Below, piece after piece: positions 9,445 through 19,805 of a DNA stretch of 64,000 nucleotides (position 1 is the stretch's first letter; each line of letters starts with the position of its first letter). Origin of the DNA: an uncultured Thermoanaerobaculia bacterium (GTDB lineage: Bacteria; Acidobacteriota; Thermoanaerobaculia; Multivoradales; Multivoraceae); contig OX638294.1 of the NCBI GenBank assembly GCA_951812325.1, positions 3,262,859 to 3,326,858 of the forward strand, read 5' to 3'. The notes under the pieces are model-generated. The model was not told the origin of the DNA and did no database searches. It saw only the letters and a program-made list of their open reading frames with translations. The position numbers were made by a program, and so were the translations under genes.

Positions 9445-11102
9445 CAGCGCGCTGCCGCGGCAGCAGCGGCCAGCGGCACCGGCTCGCGTGTTCCATACGT
9501 CCCAGTGAAGCGGGTCCGTTCGTCTCGGCGGTCGTGGTGCTCCAGTACAGTCGTGACGGACTCTGCGATCTGCCGTGCGAGGAAAGGGGGTACGGCGTTC
9601 CCGACCTGGACATACTGGGACGTTCTTGGACCGCAGAAGAAGTAGTCGTCCGGGAACGTCTGCACTCGGGCCGCCTCACGCACCGTGAAGCTCCGCACCT
9701 GGGTGGCGTCCGGGTGAATGAAGTAGTGGCCATCCTTCGCCAGGTGACTGGTCACCGTGGTGGCAGGATTCCCACTGAGCTGGACCCTGAAGCGGTCATC
9801 GAAGCGGCCGGAAGACCAGTTTCTGTGCTCCGCGGCGAGCCCCTCAGGGAAGTCCCGGGTCTTGGGACTTCGGCGGCATGCGGTGGCAAAGGCGGCCGCG
9901 AAGAGGTAGCGGACCAGATCGGCCGGCATGTGGGAGCGAGTCTCGTTGTTTGGGAGCCTCTTGATCCTCTCGTCCACTATCCACGTGCGGAGAGCCTCAG
10001 GGCAGGTTTCGGGAAGCGCCACGGAACCGGAACCACCGCTCGTCGGCGGAATCCCTGACAGTAGTGCCTCGGCCACACCGGACACGGAGGCGCTGTACCT
10101 CTGTTCTTCTTCGGGCGCCAAGCCGGGTACGGCTTGGCTGGCCTCTTCGCTGGCCTTGAGCACGGCTTCCTGCCACGCCGACGGACTGTCTCCACGGCTG
10201 AGCATGCTGCGGAGTCTCGGCATCGCACCGATGACGTCAGCCACCGTCACTCGGTCCGCCGACGGCTCGAGTCGAGGCAGTACCGCGACCGGGAGCGTGT
10301 CGGCGATGTCGTGTCGCACACTGACCACGAAAACGCGATGTCGTCTTTGCGGAACGCCGTGCTCCTCGGCCCGCACGACGAAGTCTGCACGATCGGCGTT
10401 GTGGTCAAGGAAATTGCCGTTCCTCGAGCGAGGGCACAGCGCATATGTCCGGTATCTGGTTGTCCGGCATCTGGTTCTGTCCCGAGCGTGGCGAAGACCA
10501 GTCAGCACGACCGGAAAGATCGGCGCTCCCTTCAGGTTCGCCGACAGCAGACCCTTGACGTTCTCCATCACGGCGACGGCAGGCTGCAACCTGGCCAGGA
10601 CTTCTATGTACTGCTCGTAGAGCTTGTAACGACCGTCCTTCCGGATGTCGTAGCTCGGTTCGGCCGCATTCCTCGCTCTGCCCACGACGGAGTAGGCCTG
10701 GCACGGGGGACCGCCGAGGAGAATCGTCCGATCGCCCCAGGCGCTGCGGATCTTCTCGATCCTCTCTTCGAGAAAGTTGTGCGCCTCGCCTGTGCCGAGC
10801 TCCAGGCATCTTGTCTCGTCCACGGCCTCGCGCCACCTGTCGCGATCCAGCTCTTCCCAGTTCGGTTCAGGTGACTCGCCGTTGACGAAGCGGTAGTACT
10901 CGTCTGGGCGATCATCCCCGAACTTCCGAAGGAACGCCCTCAGCAGGAGAGTCCGGTGCGCGTGGCGGTCGTTGTCGACCGAGAGAACGGTTCGGAAACG
11001 AGCACTGCCGTGGGGCCCGCGGAACGCGGCGAAGCCCTCTCCCAGACCGCCCGCGCCGGCGAAGAGATCGACAACGGCGTAGGGCCGCAAGTTATCCTTC
11101 AC
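9444..11102 (-). CDS. DNA (cytosine-5)-methyltransferase
   Basis: A 552-residue C5-cytosine methyltransferase. Motif I is VVDLFAGAGGLGEGF (residues about 8-22), motif IV is GGPPCQAYSVVGRAR with the catalytic Cys at about 132, motif VI is MENVKGLL at about 180, motif VIII is GVPQRRHRVFVV, and the C-terminal motif X includes YVQVGNAVPPFLA. A long insert between motifs VIII and IX should hold the target-recognition domain. It is the first gene of the operon and diverges from vsr across a 57-base gap. Its product would mark self DNA for the downstream ATPase/nuclease module. The recognition sequence cannot be read from the protein. Confidence 0.93.
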   Translation of the reverse strand: MKDNLRPYAVVDLFAGAGGLGEGFAAFRGPHGSARFRTVLSVDNDRHAHRTLLLRAFLRKFGDDRPDEYYRFVNGESPEPNWEELDRDRWREAVDETRCLELGTGEAHNFLEERIEKIRSAWGDRTILLGGPPCQAYSVVGRARNAAEPSYDIRKDGRYKLYEQYIEVLARLQPAVAVMENVKGLLSANLKGAPIFPVVLTGLRHARDRTRCRTTRYRTYALCPRSRNGNFLDHNADRADFVVRAEEHGVPQRRHRVFVVSVRHDIADTLPVAVLPRLEPSADRVTVADVIGAMPRLRSMLSRGDSPSAWQEAVLKASEEASQAVPGLAPEEEQRYSASVSGVAEALLSGIPPTSGGSGSVALPETCPEALRTWIVDERIKRLPNNETRSHMPADLVRYLFAAAFATACRRSPKTRDFPEGLAAEHRNWSSGRFDDRFRVQLSGNPATTVTSHLAKDGHYFIHPDATQVRSFTVREAARVQTFPDDYFFCGPRTSQYVQVGNAVPPFLARQIAESVTTVLEHHDRRDERTRFTGTYGTREPVPLAAAAAAAR

Positions 11103-11159
11103 GAGATCCCCACGACAGGAGGTTGGAGAGCCGGCAGGGCCTCCGGCCGTTCTTCCTCG
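11103..11159. promoter_or_regulatory. 57-base divergent intergenic region between methyltransferase and vsr
   Basis: The only space from which both the minus-strand defence operon and the plus-strand vsr gene can be expressed, unless promoters lie inside the genes. It contains a purine-rich GGAGGTTGGAGAG stretch but no clear -35/-10 pair that I can defend. Confidence 0.35.
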
Positions 11160-11621
11160 ATGACGGACATAGTCGATCCCGAAACCCGCTCACGGATGAT
11201 GTCACGCATCCGTGGGCGGGACACTCGGCCCGAGGTTGGCCTGCGCCGTGCCCTGCATTCCCGTGGTCTCCGCTATCGGCTGCATGATCGAAGGCTACCT
11301 GGAAAGCCGGACATCGTCTTCCCGCGTTTCCGTGTTGCGTGCTTCGTCCATGGCTGCTTCTGGCACAGGCATGCCGACTGCCGGTACGCGACGACTCCCG
11401 CGACCCGGAAGACCTTCTGGGCCGCCAAGTTCGAGGCGAACGTCGCGCGCGACGCGAGGAACCGCCTCGAGTTGCTCGCTGTCGGATGGCGCGTTGCCGT
11501 AGTCTGGGAGTGCGCCCTCCGCATCGACGGCTGCGACTCGATGGCGGAAGCGCTGCACGAGTGGCTTGAAGGAGGAGCGGCGGAGTACGACTCAGGTGCG
11601 GGCACTGTGGTAGGCGGTTGA
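11160..11621 (+). CDS. vsr: very short patch repair endonuclease Vsr
   Basis: A 153-residue Vsr/DUF559-fold endonuclease. It begins MTDIVDPETRSRMMSRIRGR, which is the family N-terminus, and has KPDIVFPRFRVACFVHGCFWH with the conserved Asp and His, then a CRYATTP zinc-site region. Vsr nicks next to T:G mismatches created by deamination of 5-methylcytosine, so it protects the genome from the mutagenic effect of the adjacent cytosine methyltransferase. I chose the ATG at 11160 because the homologous segment starts there; an upstream extension in the same frame overlaps the methyltransferase gene on the other strand. The C-terminal tail is a little longer than usual. Confidence 0.92.
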   Translation: MTDIVDPETRSRMMSRIRGRDTRPEVGLRRALHSRGLRYRLHDRRLPGKPDIVFPRFRVACFVHGCFWHRHADCRYATTPATRKTFWAAKFEANVARDARNRLELLAVGWRVAVVWECALRIDGCDSMAEALHEWLEGGAAEYDSGAGTVVGG

Positions 11622-11816
11622 GGCGACTGCCATGGGGAGCTGGCGTGCACCGTTCGGCTCCGGTCCGGAGACGGTGGGCGCGAACCTGAGCGCGGCCCCG
11701 GTCCTGCCGTTGGCGTGTTCTCTGCCAGGTCCTCGCGGATCGCGATGTCGTCAGGCCTGCAGAGCGGCACGGCGGCGTCCTCGTTGGTTCGCGCATGGGC
11801 GACCGCGTGCCGGAAC

Positions 11817-13103
11817 TCAGTTCGACGCCGGAAGACCCGTAACACCTGCCGTCTCCGCCCGGATCACCGCGTCGTAGCGGTCGATCACCTGACGCACGTA
11901 GGCGCGCTTCTCGATGTAGCTGCCCGGGTAGAAGCTGCGTTTGAAGCCGTAGATGATCACGTTGCGGAGGTCCTCCCGGGACAGGTTGAAGGCCTCGCAG
12001 GCGGAGGCGATCTCCCTGGTCACGGTGGTGCGGGACATGAGCCGGTTGTCGGTGCACAGGGTGACCGAGATCCGGTCTTCGATCATGCGGCCGAAGGGGT
12101 GATCGGCGAACCTCTGCAGATGCTGAATGCTCTGCAGATTCGAGGTGATGCAGACCTCCAGAGTGATGCGACGGTCACTGATGTACTCAGCGAGGTTGTG
12201 GATGTAGCGCTCGGGATCCCTGGCCGCGGCCGAGTTGGGGTTGTCGCGCCGGAGGCGGTCCGCGGCGTAGAGATGGGTGCCGTGACCGATCCGGTCGGCG
12301 CCGAGCAGAGTGATTGCCTGGTAGATGCTCTCCGGACCGTAGGCCTCGCCGGCGTGGACCGTCTTCATCAGGAAGTTCTGCTGCGCGAACAGGTAGGCAT
12401 CGCGGTGCAGTGAAGCTGGATTGCCGGCTTCGGCCCCGGCCAGGTCGAACGCCACGACGGGCAGTCCGAGCCGGTCGCGCGCCTCGACCACGGCGCGGGC
12501 AAGAGACAGCGACGCCGCGGCGTGGATCTCCGGCCGGGTGAAGCCCTGGAGGGCCGAGTGGAGCCCGCGGTAGTAGGGGCTGTGAGCGGGACCGAACATC
12601 CGCAGCGCGCAGGCGATGATCCCGTAGCGAAAGGGCGGTTGGGCGCCGTTCCTGACGCCATCGGTCGCCTCGTGCTCCTTGCGCACGCGGTCCAGGCCGC
12701 GGTCGACTGCCGCTAGGACGTCGGCCGTGTCCAGGTCGGGGCCGGTGTGAAGCTGGGGCGCCAGCCGGACCTCGAGGTAGCAGACGCCCTCGGCCAGGTT
12801 GTCCGCCCCGAGTTCGTAGGCGGCCCGCTCCAGGGCCTCGGCGGTGCACAAGGCAGGGGCGGTGCAGGAGAACGTCCGCAGGTAGTCCTCCAGGTCGTCG
12901 TAGGTCTCCTTGAACACGAGTTCCAGGAGACCTTCGGGCGTCTGCGAGGGCAGTTCGAGCCCTGCGTCGCGGGCCAACTCGATCAGGGTGTCGAGGCGAA
13001 GCGACCCGTCGAGGTGGACGTGGAGGTCCGTCTTCGGCAGCTTGCCGATCAGGTCGGCCGTGGGGACGGGTTCGTGCGGGTCGGTATGATGCGCAGTCTG
13101 CAT
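11817..13103 (-). CDS. adenosine deaminase family protein
   Basis: An amidohydrolase of about 428 residues in the adenosine/adenine deaminase family. It has the metal-binding KTDLHVHLDGSL near the N-terminus, the catalytic HAGEAYG, the DRIGHGTHL motif with a third metal-binding His, and a late TLCTDNRLMS with the metal-binding Asp. It would deaminate adenosine to inosine (or a related purine) in cytoplasmic salvage. I start it at the ATG at 13103 because an AGGTG lies upstream; a GTG at 13121 gives six more residues. It is divergent from the exported oxidoreductase. DNR instead of DDP after the last Asp is mildly atypical, so substrate preference is uncertain. Confidence 0.88.
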   Translation of the reverse strand: MQTAHHTDPHEPVPTADLIGKLPKTDLHVHLDGSLRLDTLIELARDAGLELPSQTPEGLLELVFKETYDDLEDYLRTFSCTAPALCTAEALERAAYELGADNLAEGVCYLEVRLAPQLHTGPDLDTADVLAAVDRGLDRVRKEHEATDGVRNGAQPPFRYGIIACALRMFGPAHSPYYRGLHSALQGFTRPEIHAAASLSLARAVVEARDRLGLPVVAFDLAGAEAGNPASLHRDAYLFAQQNFLMKTVHAGEAYGPESIYQAITLLGADRIGHGTHLYAADRLRRDNPNSAAARDPERYIHNLAEYISDRRITLEVCITSNLQSIQHLQRFADHPFGRMIEDRISVTLCTDNRLMSRTTVTREIASACEAFNLSREDLRNVIIYGFKRSFYPGSYIEKRAYVRQVIDRYDAVIRAETAGVTGLPASN

Positions 13104-13156
13104 AGCGCAGTGTACAGGCACCTTGTGGATTGGCGACTTCGGTCAGGAGCGAGACG

Positions 13157-14527
<1,371 letters not shown>

Positions 14528-14543
14528 TCCGCAGCCACGCCAG

Positions 14544-15455
14544 GTGACTTTGCTCGAAGACCGCCGGCTCGGCGCCGCCACCGTCCTCTTCGGCGAAGGC
14601 GGGGGCAAGTACCCCGACAACAACGCCCTGCTGGTCGAAGGCGCCGGGTCGACGATGCTGATCGACCCCTCGCTCGGCGTTCGGGCGCGCTGCCGGAGCG
14701 CGCTGCCGGACGTCGACCTCGTGCTGCTCAGCCACTGCCACGAAGACCACACCGCGGCGCTGCCTCTGTTTCGGGACGCGCCGGTCCACGTCCACGAAGA
14801 GGACTTGCCGGGCCTGCTCGACTTCGACGGCTTCCTGGACATCTTCGGCGTCGAGCCCGCGCGCCGCGAGGAGTACGGGCGGACCCTGCGGGAGACGTTC
14901 TTCTACGAGCCGCGGCCGGACGCCGTGCCCTTTCGCGACGGGGATCTGTTCGACCTGGGCGGTGGGGTTTCAGTGCGAGTGATTCACACCCCGGGCCACA
15001 CCCGCGGCCACTGCTGTCTTCTGATCGAGCCGGACGGCATCCTGTTCCTGGCCGACATCGATCTGAGCGGCTTCGGCCCGTACTACGGGGACGGATGGTC
15101 CGACCTCGAAGCGTTCGAACGCTCGCTCGAGATCGTGCGCGGCGTTCAGGCGGCGCACTACCTCTCCGGCCACCACGTCGGCCTGCTCGACGACCGGGCA
15201 GCCTTCCTGGGCCGCCTCGACCGCTACGTGGACCGTATCGCGGACCGCGAGGGACGTCTGCTCGAGTACCTGCAGCAGCCGCGGACGATGGACGACATCG
15301 TCGCTCACCGCTTCGTCTATCGGCCGCACGATCGGGGCGAGGGCATCGCGAAGGCCGAACGGCGCAGTGCGCAACTCCACCTCGACCGTCTCGAGCGCGA
15401 CGGCCGGGTGGGGCGGGAGGGGGAGCGGTACCGGACGCTGCACCGGAGTTCCTGA
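14544..15455 (+). CDS. metallo-beta-lactamase fold hydrolase
   Basis: A 303-residue protein with the MBL zinc motif SHCHEDH (HxHxDH) at about residue 66, GHTRGH, the bridging Asp in ADIDLSG, and a late GHHVG. This is a complete glyoxalase II-like metal set. The C-terminal region after about 220 is helical and Arg-rich, like the winged-helix tail of LACTB2/BLH-type MBL proteins. The start is a GTG at 14544; earlier in-frame codons would overlap the upstream gene extensively. The substrate (thioester, lactone or nucleic acid) cannot be decided from the sequence. Confidence 0.85.
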   Translation: MTLLEDRRLGAATVLFGEGGGKYPDNNALLVEGAGSTMLIDPSLGVRARCRSALPDVDLVLLSHCHEDHTAALPLFRDAPVHVHEEDLPGLLDFDGFLDIFGVEPARREEYGRTLRETFFYEPRPDAVPFRDGDLFDLGGGVSVRVIHTPGHTRGHCCLLIEPDGILFLADIDLSGFGPYYGDGWSDLEAFERSLEIVRGVQAAHYLSGHHVGLLDDRAAFLGRLDRYVDRIADREGRLLEYLQQPRTMDDIVAHRFVYRPHDRGEGIAKAERRSAQLHLDRLERDGRVGREGERYRTLHRSS

Positions 15456-15706
15456 TCGGGCCTTAGGGCGGGGACGCCCGGGGATGCAGGTTTCCTGCCC
15501 CCCACGCGGCCGGTAGATGTCCCTGCGCGGCCGCTCCGCTTCGATCATGTGGTCCCTTGGAGGGGTGAGGCGGAGGACTCCGGAACGCTCCGGCACGGCA
15601 CGGCAACATGGGACAGCGCTGCTCCCGACGCCGGCGCCGGCGGCCGTCTATACTGCCGATGTCAGGTTCGTTCCCGGCCTCACAGGCCGATCGCCCTTGG
15701 GCAGAC

Positions 15707-15712
15707 AGGAGG
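15707..15712 (+). promoter_or_regulatory. Shine-Dalgarno AGGAGG for a TTG-started gene
   Basis: AGGAGG six bases upstream of the TTG at 15719. It places the start so that the product begins with a normal signal peptide; a longer in-frame upstream extension is Arg-rich and implausible. Confidence 0.7.
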
Positions 15713-15718
15713 TTTGGA

Positions 15719-16288
15719 TTGTCCATCAAGACGCTGGCCCGCGCAGTCGTCGGCGCTTCGGTTCTGACTGCGGCGCTGTTCGTCGCTCCGTTGCTCCTGG
15801 CGGCGGAGGACGCGGAGTCGGTCGACCATCTGCTCGAGCCCGAGACGATCCACCCCGCGACCGCGGACCAGTTCCGTGCCGTGCTGGAACACCACCGGGG
15901 CAAGGTCGTCGTCGTGAACTACTGGGCCACCTGGTGCATCCCCTGTCTTCAGGAGCTGCCGGAACTCGACCTCCTGCAGGAACGCTATGGCGAACGCGGC
16001 CTCGTCGTCCTCGCCATCTCGATGGACGATCCGGACAAGCTGGAGGACCGGGTCAAGCCGTTCTTCGCCAAGCGGGCCCCGGGCCTCGTCTCCTACCTGG
16101 CCAGCGCCGGCGAGGACGACTCGGTGGAGTTCGTCACTTCGTTCGATCCCGAGTGGCCGGGGGCCCTGCCGACGACGATGTTCTTTGACCGCGGCGGCGA
16201 GCTGACGAACATCCATCTCGGACGCATGCTGTACGCGGAGTTCGAGGAGGCCGTGCTCGAGTTGTTCGAAGCCGGCGGGGGATCCTGA
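15719..16288 (+). CDS. TlpA/ResA-like periplasmic thioredoxin
   Basis: A 189-residue protein with an N-terminal signal or anchor (SIKTLARAVVGASVLTAALF, then VAPLLLAAE) and a thioredoxin fold containing VVNYWATWCIPCLQELPEL. The CxxC is Cys-Ile-Pro-Cys. The cis-Pro loop is in ALPTTMFFD. TlpA/ResA proteins reduce disulfides outside the membrane, for example in cytochrome c maturation, but no cytochrome gene is adjacent. The start is the TTG at 15719 because of the AGGAGG and the signal peptide. The gene stands alone: 263 bases of upstream intergenic sequence and a hairpin after the stop. Confidence 0.85.
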   Translation: MSIKTLARAVVGASVLTAALFVAPLLLAAEDAESVDHLLEPETIHPATADQFRAVLEHHRGKVVVVNYWATWCIPCLQELPELDLLQERYGERGLVVLAISMDDPDKLEDRVKPFFAKRAPGLVSYLASAGEDDSVEFVTSFDPEWPGALPTTMFFDRGGELTNIHLGRMLYAEFEEAVLELFEAGGGS

Positions 16289-16332
16289 CCGGCAGGATCG
16301 GTCCACCCGGTTCCGGACCGGGCTTCAGGTAC

Positions 16333-16356
16333 CGGCGGCGCGGGAAGCAGCCGCCG
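16333..16356 (+). terminator. candidate intrinsic terminator after the TlpA-like gene
   Basis: A hairpin with the 7-base stem CGGCGGC/GCCGCCG around a 10-base loop, followed by ATTTCTCTTGTT. The U-tract is imperfect, so this is only moderately supported. A second small hairpin (CCCGGT/ACCGGG) sits just upstream at 16306-16322. Confidence 0.4.
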
Positions 16357-16416
16357 ATTTCTCTTGTTCCACCGCCTTGGCGCCCGTCGCAGGGTGTTTT
16401 CCCATAGGGGTCTTCG

Positions 16417-17529
16417 ATGTCTGAGTCTGCCTTCGCACATTTCGCCTTCGCCGACGAGGTCGGTCCCGAGAAGATCGTCACCGTCCATGAACCCCGCTGC
16501 GGGCTGGAGGGGATCGTGGTGATCGACAACAGCGCCGCCGGACCCACGATGGGCGGCATCCGCATGGCGCCGGACGTGACCGTGGAGGAGGTGTGCCGGC
16601 TGGCCCGCGCGATGACCTGGAAGAACGCGATGGCCCGGCTCCGTCACGGCGGCGGCAAGGCGGGCATCCGGGCGAATCCGCGAACAGCGAATCGTGAGGC
16701 CCTGATTCGGCAGTTCGGCCGCGCGATCCGGCAGTTGGCGGACTACATTCCCGCCCCCGACATGGGCACGAACGAGACCGCGATGGCCTGGATCCGGGAC
16801 GAGGGGGGCCGCTCGGTCGGCCTGTCCAGATCTCTGGGCGGAATTCCGCTCGACCAGACGGGCTCGACCGGTTTCGGCCTCGCGATCGCCGCCGAGGTGG
16901 CCGAGGAAGTCGGCGTCGTCACACTCGAAGGCGCCACCGTCTCGATCCAGGGCTTCGGCAACGTCGGTCGGCCGGCGGCCCGGTTCCTCGAAGAGCGGGG
17001 CGCGCGTCTGGTTGCCGTCACCGATCTCGACGGCGCCGTCCATGATCCGGACGGCATCGACATCGACGAACTCGCGGCCACGATGGATGCCACCGGCGGC
17101 GTCACCGCCTACCCTCGTGGACGCCGCCTGGAGGGCGACGCCTTCCTCGACCTCGATGTCGACTTCTTCGTGCCGGCGGCGCGGCCGGATGTGATCGACA
17201 GCGGCAACGCCAGCCGCGCAGGCTGCAGGGTCGTGCTCCAGGGAGCGAACATCCCGGTGACTCCGGCCGGCGAGCGGATCCTCCACGACCGCGGGATCCT
17301 CTCGATCCCCGACTTCGTGGCCAACGCCGGCGGCATCATCTGCGGCGCGGTCGAGTACGCGGGCGGCTCGGAGAGACAGGCCTTCGAGAGGATCGAGGAC
17401 ACGGTGCGCGGGAATACACGCGAAGTGCTGGAACGCTCCCGGGCCGAAGGATGCCTGCCGCGCGACGCGGCGATGAGTATCGCCCGGCGCCGCGTCTCGG
17501 AAGTGATGGCCTACCGGCGCGCCGACTGA
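16417..17529 (+). CDS. Glu/Leu/Phe/Val dehydrogenase
   Basis: A 370-residue amino-acid dehydrogenase. The substrate domain has GPTMGGIRMAP and the catalytic Lys region RHGGGKAGI, followed by PAPDMGTNE. The dinucleotide domain has VSIQGFGNVGRPAARFL, a typical NAD(P) fingerprint. The length fits the leucine/phenylalanine-type branch rather than the 410-450-residue glutamate dehydrogenases, so branched-chain or aromatic amino-acid oxidation is the likelier role. It is separated from nudC by 21 bases on the same strand, and the pair may be co-transcribed. Confidence 0.87.
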   Translation: MSESAFAHFAFADEVGPEKIVTVHEPRCGLEGIVVIDNSAAGPTMGGIRMAPDVTVEEVCRLARAMTWKNAMARLRHGGGKAGIRANPRTANREALIRQFGRAIRQLADYIPAPDMGTNETAMAWIRDEGGRSVGLSRSLGGIPLDQTGSTGFGLAIAAEVAEEVGVVTLEGATVSIQGFGNVGRPAARFLEERGARLVAVTDLDGAVHDPDGIDIDELAATMDATGGVTAYPRGRRLEGDAFLDLDVDFFVPAARPDVIDSGNASRAGCRVVLQGANIPVTPAGERILHDRGILSIPDFVANAGGIICGAVEYAGGSERQAFERIEDTVRGNTREVLERSRAEGCLPRDAAMSIARRRVSEVMAYRRAD

Positions 17530-17550
17530 CGCACCCGACGCCGAGAACGA

Positions 17551-18477
17551 ATGAAGCCCCACAACGCGCTTGCCGAACCGGCCGTCGACCGGCGGTCCGA
17601 GCGGCGCGGTGACGCGGAGTGGCTCGCCGGGCGGCTCGCCGACTCCGGCAGTCTGCTGACGATCGTCTGGCGGGAGCGCAGCCTGGTCATCGACGCGTAC
17701 GGCGATCGCGGGCCGGCGCCCGGAACGGTGCCGGTGACCGCGGCGTCCGCGCTGGTCGAACAGAGCGGGGAACTCGTCTACCTCGGCGACGCGGGCGGCC
17801 GGAGCTACTTCTCGATCGATCTCTCCGATCGCGACGAGCCACTCACGGGATCGTTGCGCGGCGCCGGCCGGCTGGTCGAGCTGCGTCAGGTCGGCGCCGC
17901 GATGAGCGCTGCCGACGGCAACCTCCTCGCCTATGCGCGCGCCATGGCCACCTGGCATCGGCGCCACCGCTTCTGCGGCCGCTGCGGCGGCCCGACCACG
18001 AGCCGGAACGCGGGTCACCTGCGCGCGTGCTCCGGTTGCGGCGCCGAACACTTCCCGCGCACGGATCCCGCGGTGATCATGCTGGTGCACACGACGGGCC
18101 GCGACAACGCGTGCCTGCTCGGACGCCAGGCGAGCTGGCCGCCCGGGATGTTCTCGGCCCTCGCCGGCTTCGTCGAGCCTGGCGAGAGTCTGGAGAGTGC
18201 CGTGGCTCGCGAGGTCCAGGAGGAAACCGGCATCGCCGTCGACTCCGTGGAGTACCACTCCTCCCAACCGTGGCCCTTCCCGACCTCGATCATGCTGGGC
18301 TTCTTCGCCGCGTCCCCCGGCGGCGATGTGCAGGTGGACAGCGAGGAGATCGAGCACGCGGTCTGGGTGCGCCGCTCCGAACTGGAGGTTGCGCTCAGGA
18401 CCCGCGAGGTCCGGCTGCCGCCACCCTTCTCCATTGCTCGCCGCCTGATCGACGACTGGCTGCGCGACGAGCGCTGA
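17551..18477 (+). CDS. nudC: NAD(+) diphosphatase / mRNA decapping Nudix hydrolase NudC
   Basis: A 308-residue NudC homologue. It has a four-cysteine zinc ribbon (FCGRCGGPTTS, then ACSGCGAEHFPRTDP), the Nudix box GFVEPGESLESAVAREVQEE completed by TGI, and the downstream SQPWPFPTSIMLGF that is typical of NudC. NudC cleaves NAD(H) to NMN(H) and AMP and removes NAD caps from RNA. All Nudix-box glutamates are present, so it should be active. It is 24 bases upstream of moaA on the same strand. Confidence 0.93.
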   Translation: MKPHNALAEPAVDRRSERRGDAEWLAGRLADSGSLLTIVWRERSLVIDAYGDRGPAPGTVPVTAASALVEQSGELVYLGDAGGRSYFSIDLSDRDEPLTGSLRGAGRLVELRQVGAAMSAADGNLLAYARAMATWHRRHRFCGRCGGPTTSRNAGHLRACSGCGAEHFPRTDPAVIMLVHTTGRDNACLLGRQASWPPGMFSALAGFVEPGESLESAVAREVQEETGIAVDSVEYHSSQPWPFPTSIMLGFFAASPGGDVQVDSEEIEHAVWVRRSELEVALRTREVRLPPPFSIARRLIDDWLRDER

Positions 18478-18501
18478 ACGGTCGCGTACGATTCCCGGTC
18501 C

Positions 18502-19548
18502 ATGACTTCGGATTCCACGAACGGCGTCCCTGACCGCCAGCCGACCGACCGCCTGGGCCGGCCGATCCGCGATCTGCGCATCTCGGTCATCGACCGGTGC
18601 AACTTCCGCTGCACCTTCTGCATGCCGGCGGATCGGGAGTACAGGTTCCTGCCCAGGCAGCAGCTGATGACGTTCGAGGAGATCGCACGCCTGGTGCGGC
18701 TGTTCGTCCAGCTCGGCGTCCGCAAGCTGCGGCTGACCGGCGGCGAGCCCCTGCTGCGCAGAGAGATCGAGGAACTGGTCCGGATTCTGGCCGAGGTGCC
18801 CGGAGTCGAGGATCTGGCGTTGACGACGAACGGCGCCCTGCTCGGCGCCAAGGCGGAGGCACTGGCCGACGCCGGCCTCGACCGGGTCACGGTCAGCGTC
18901 GAGTCGCTCCGCGACGACGTCTTCGGCCGCGTCACCGGTCTCGGCCACGGCGTGGGCCGGGTCCTTGACGGCATCGAGGCCGCCGCAGAGGCGGGTCTCG
19001 GCCCGATCAAGATCAACACGGTCGTGATGAGGGGGACCAACGAGGACGAGATCGCCGACATCGCCGGCTACTTCAAGGAGCGCGGCCACATCGTCCGCTT
19101 CATCGAGTTCATGGACGTCGGCACGGTGAACGACTGGAGCCTCGACCGTGTCGTCACCGCCTCCGAGATCACCGGCCGGATCGCCGAACGCTGGCCCCTC
19201 GAGCCAGTCGACCGGGCCCAGGCGAGCGACGTCGCCGAACGCTTCCGCTACCTCGACGACGGCGTCGAGTTCGGCGTCATTCCCTCGATCAGCCGCCCCT
19301 TCTGCGGCGACTGCGCCCGCGCTCGCCTGTCATCCGACGGCCGCCTCTACACCTGCCTCTTCGCCGACACCGGCCCATCGCTCAGGGACCGCCTCCGCGC
19401 CGGCGTCACGGACGACGATCTGCTCGCGTTCCTGGCCAGCCACTGGCGTCAGCGGGAGGACCGCTACTCCGAGGTCCGCGCCGAACGGCTCCGCGCCGGC
19501 CTGCAGCCGGCAGCGAAACGGGTCGAGATGTTCCGCATCGGCGGCTGA
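18502..19548 (+). CDS. moaA: GTP 3',8-cyclase MoaA (molybdenum cofactor biosynthesis)
   Basis: A 348-residue radical SAM enzyme. The N-terminal [4Fe-4S] site is CNFRCTFCMP, the SAM-binding TGGEPLLRR follows, and the C-terminal second cluster is CGDCARARLSSDGRLYTCLF. It converts GTP to 3',8-cH2GTP in the first step of molybdopterin synthesis. The partner MoaC and other mo genes are not in the window. The terminal GG dipeptide required for the catalytic C-terminal tail is present (the protein ends MFRIGG). Its stop is followed by a dispersed 152-bp repeat. Confidence 0.95.
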   Translation: MTSDSTNGVPDRQPTDRLGRPIRDLRISVIDRCNFRCTFCMPADREYRFLPRQQLMTFEEIARLVRLFVQLGVRKLRLTGGEPLLRREIEELVRILAEVPGVEDLALTTNGALLGAKAEALADAGLDRVTVSVESLRDDVFGRVTGLGHGVGRVLDGIEAAAEAGLGPIKINTVVMRGTNEDEIADIAGYFKERGHIVRFIEFMDVGTVNDWSLDRVVTASEITGRIAERWPLEPVDRAQASDVAERFRYLDDGVEFGVIPSISRPFCGDCARARLSSDGRLYTCLFADTGPSLRDRLRAGVTDDDLLAFLASHWRQREDRYSEVRAERLRAGLQPAAKRVEMFRIGG

Positions 19549-19598
19549 GCGTCGTCGTCGCGGTGCGCCGCGGCCGTGGCCCGGGCTGCTATCTGCGG

Positions 19599-19750
19599 CA
19601 GGACCATTCCAAAGTCCGACGCTTCGCGCCGCGTGCGGGCCAAGGCGCCCGCGTTCCCGAGAGCAGAGATTCGTGCCAGCACCGATCTTCCCACCCAGGA
19701 GCGGTTTCCGCACGTCGGACATCGGAGTTCCCGACTTTGGAACAGCCCTG
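19599..19750. repeat. dispersed repeat with inverted ends, copy 1 (152 bp)
   Basis: It starts CAGGACCATTCCAAAGTC and ends GACTTTGGAACAGCCCTG, which are near-perfect inverted complements of each other. The copy at 23661-23811 has the same ends and length (151 bp) with a diverged middle. Partial copies are at 59785 and 60612. There is no coding capacity. The size and terminal inverted repeats suggest a MITE or a large REP-like element. It fills most of the gap between moaA and fni. Confidence 0.7.
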
Positions 19751-19805
19751 TCTATCTGCGGCTGTGGCTCCACTTACGCGGCCGAATTCCGGTACAGTGC
19801 CGAGC

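Noticed and set aside
16093..19089. A 998-codon minus-strand open frame
   Set aside because: It lies opposite TlpA, the dehydrogenase, nudC and moaA, all of which have clear motifs. It is Asp/His/Arg-rich without domains, a typical antisense shadow.
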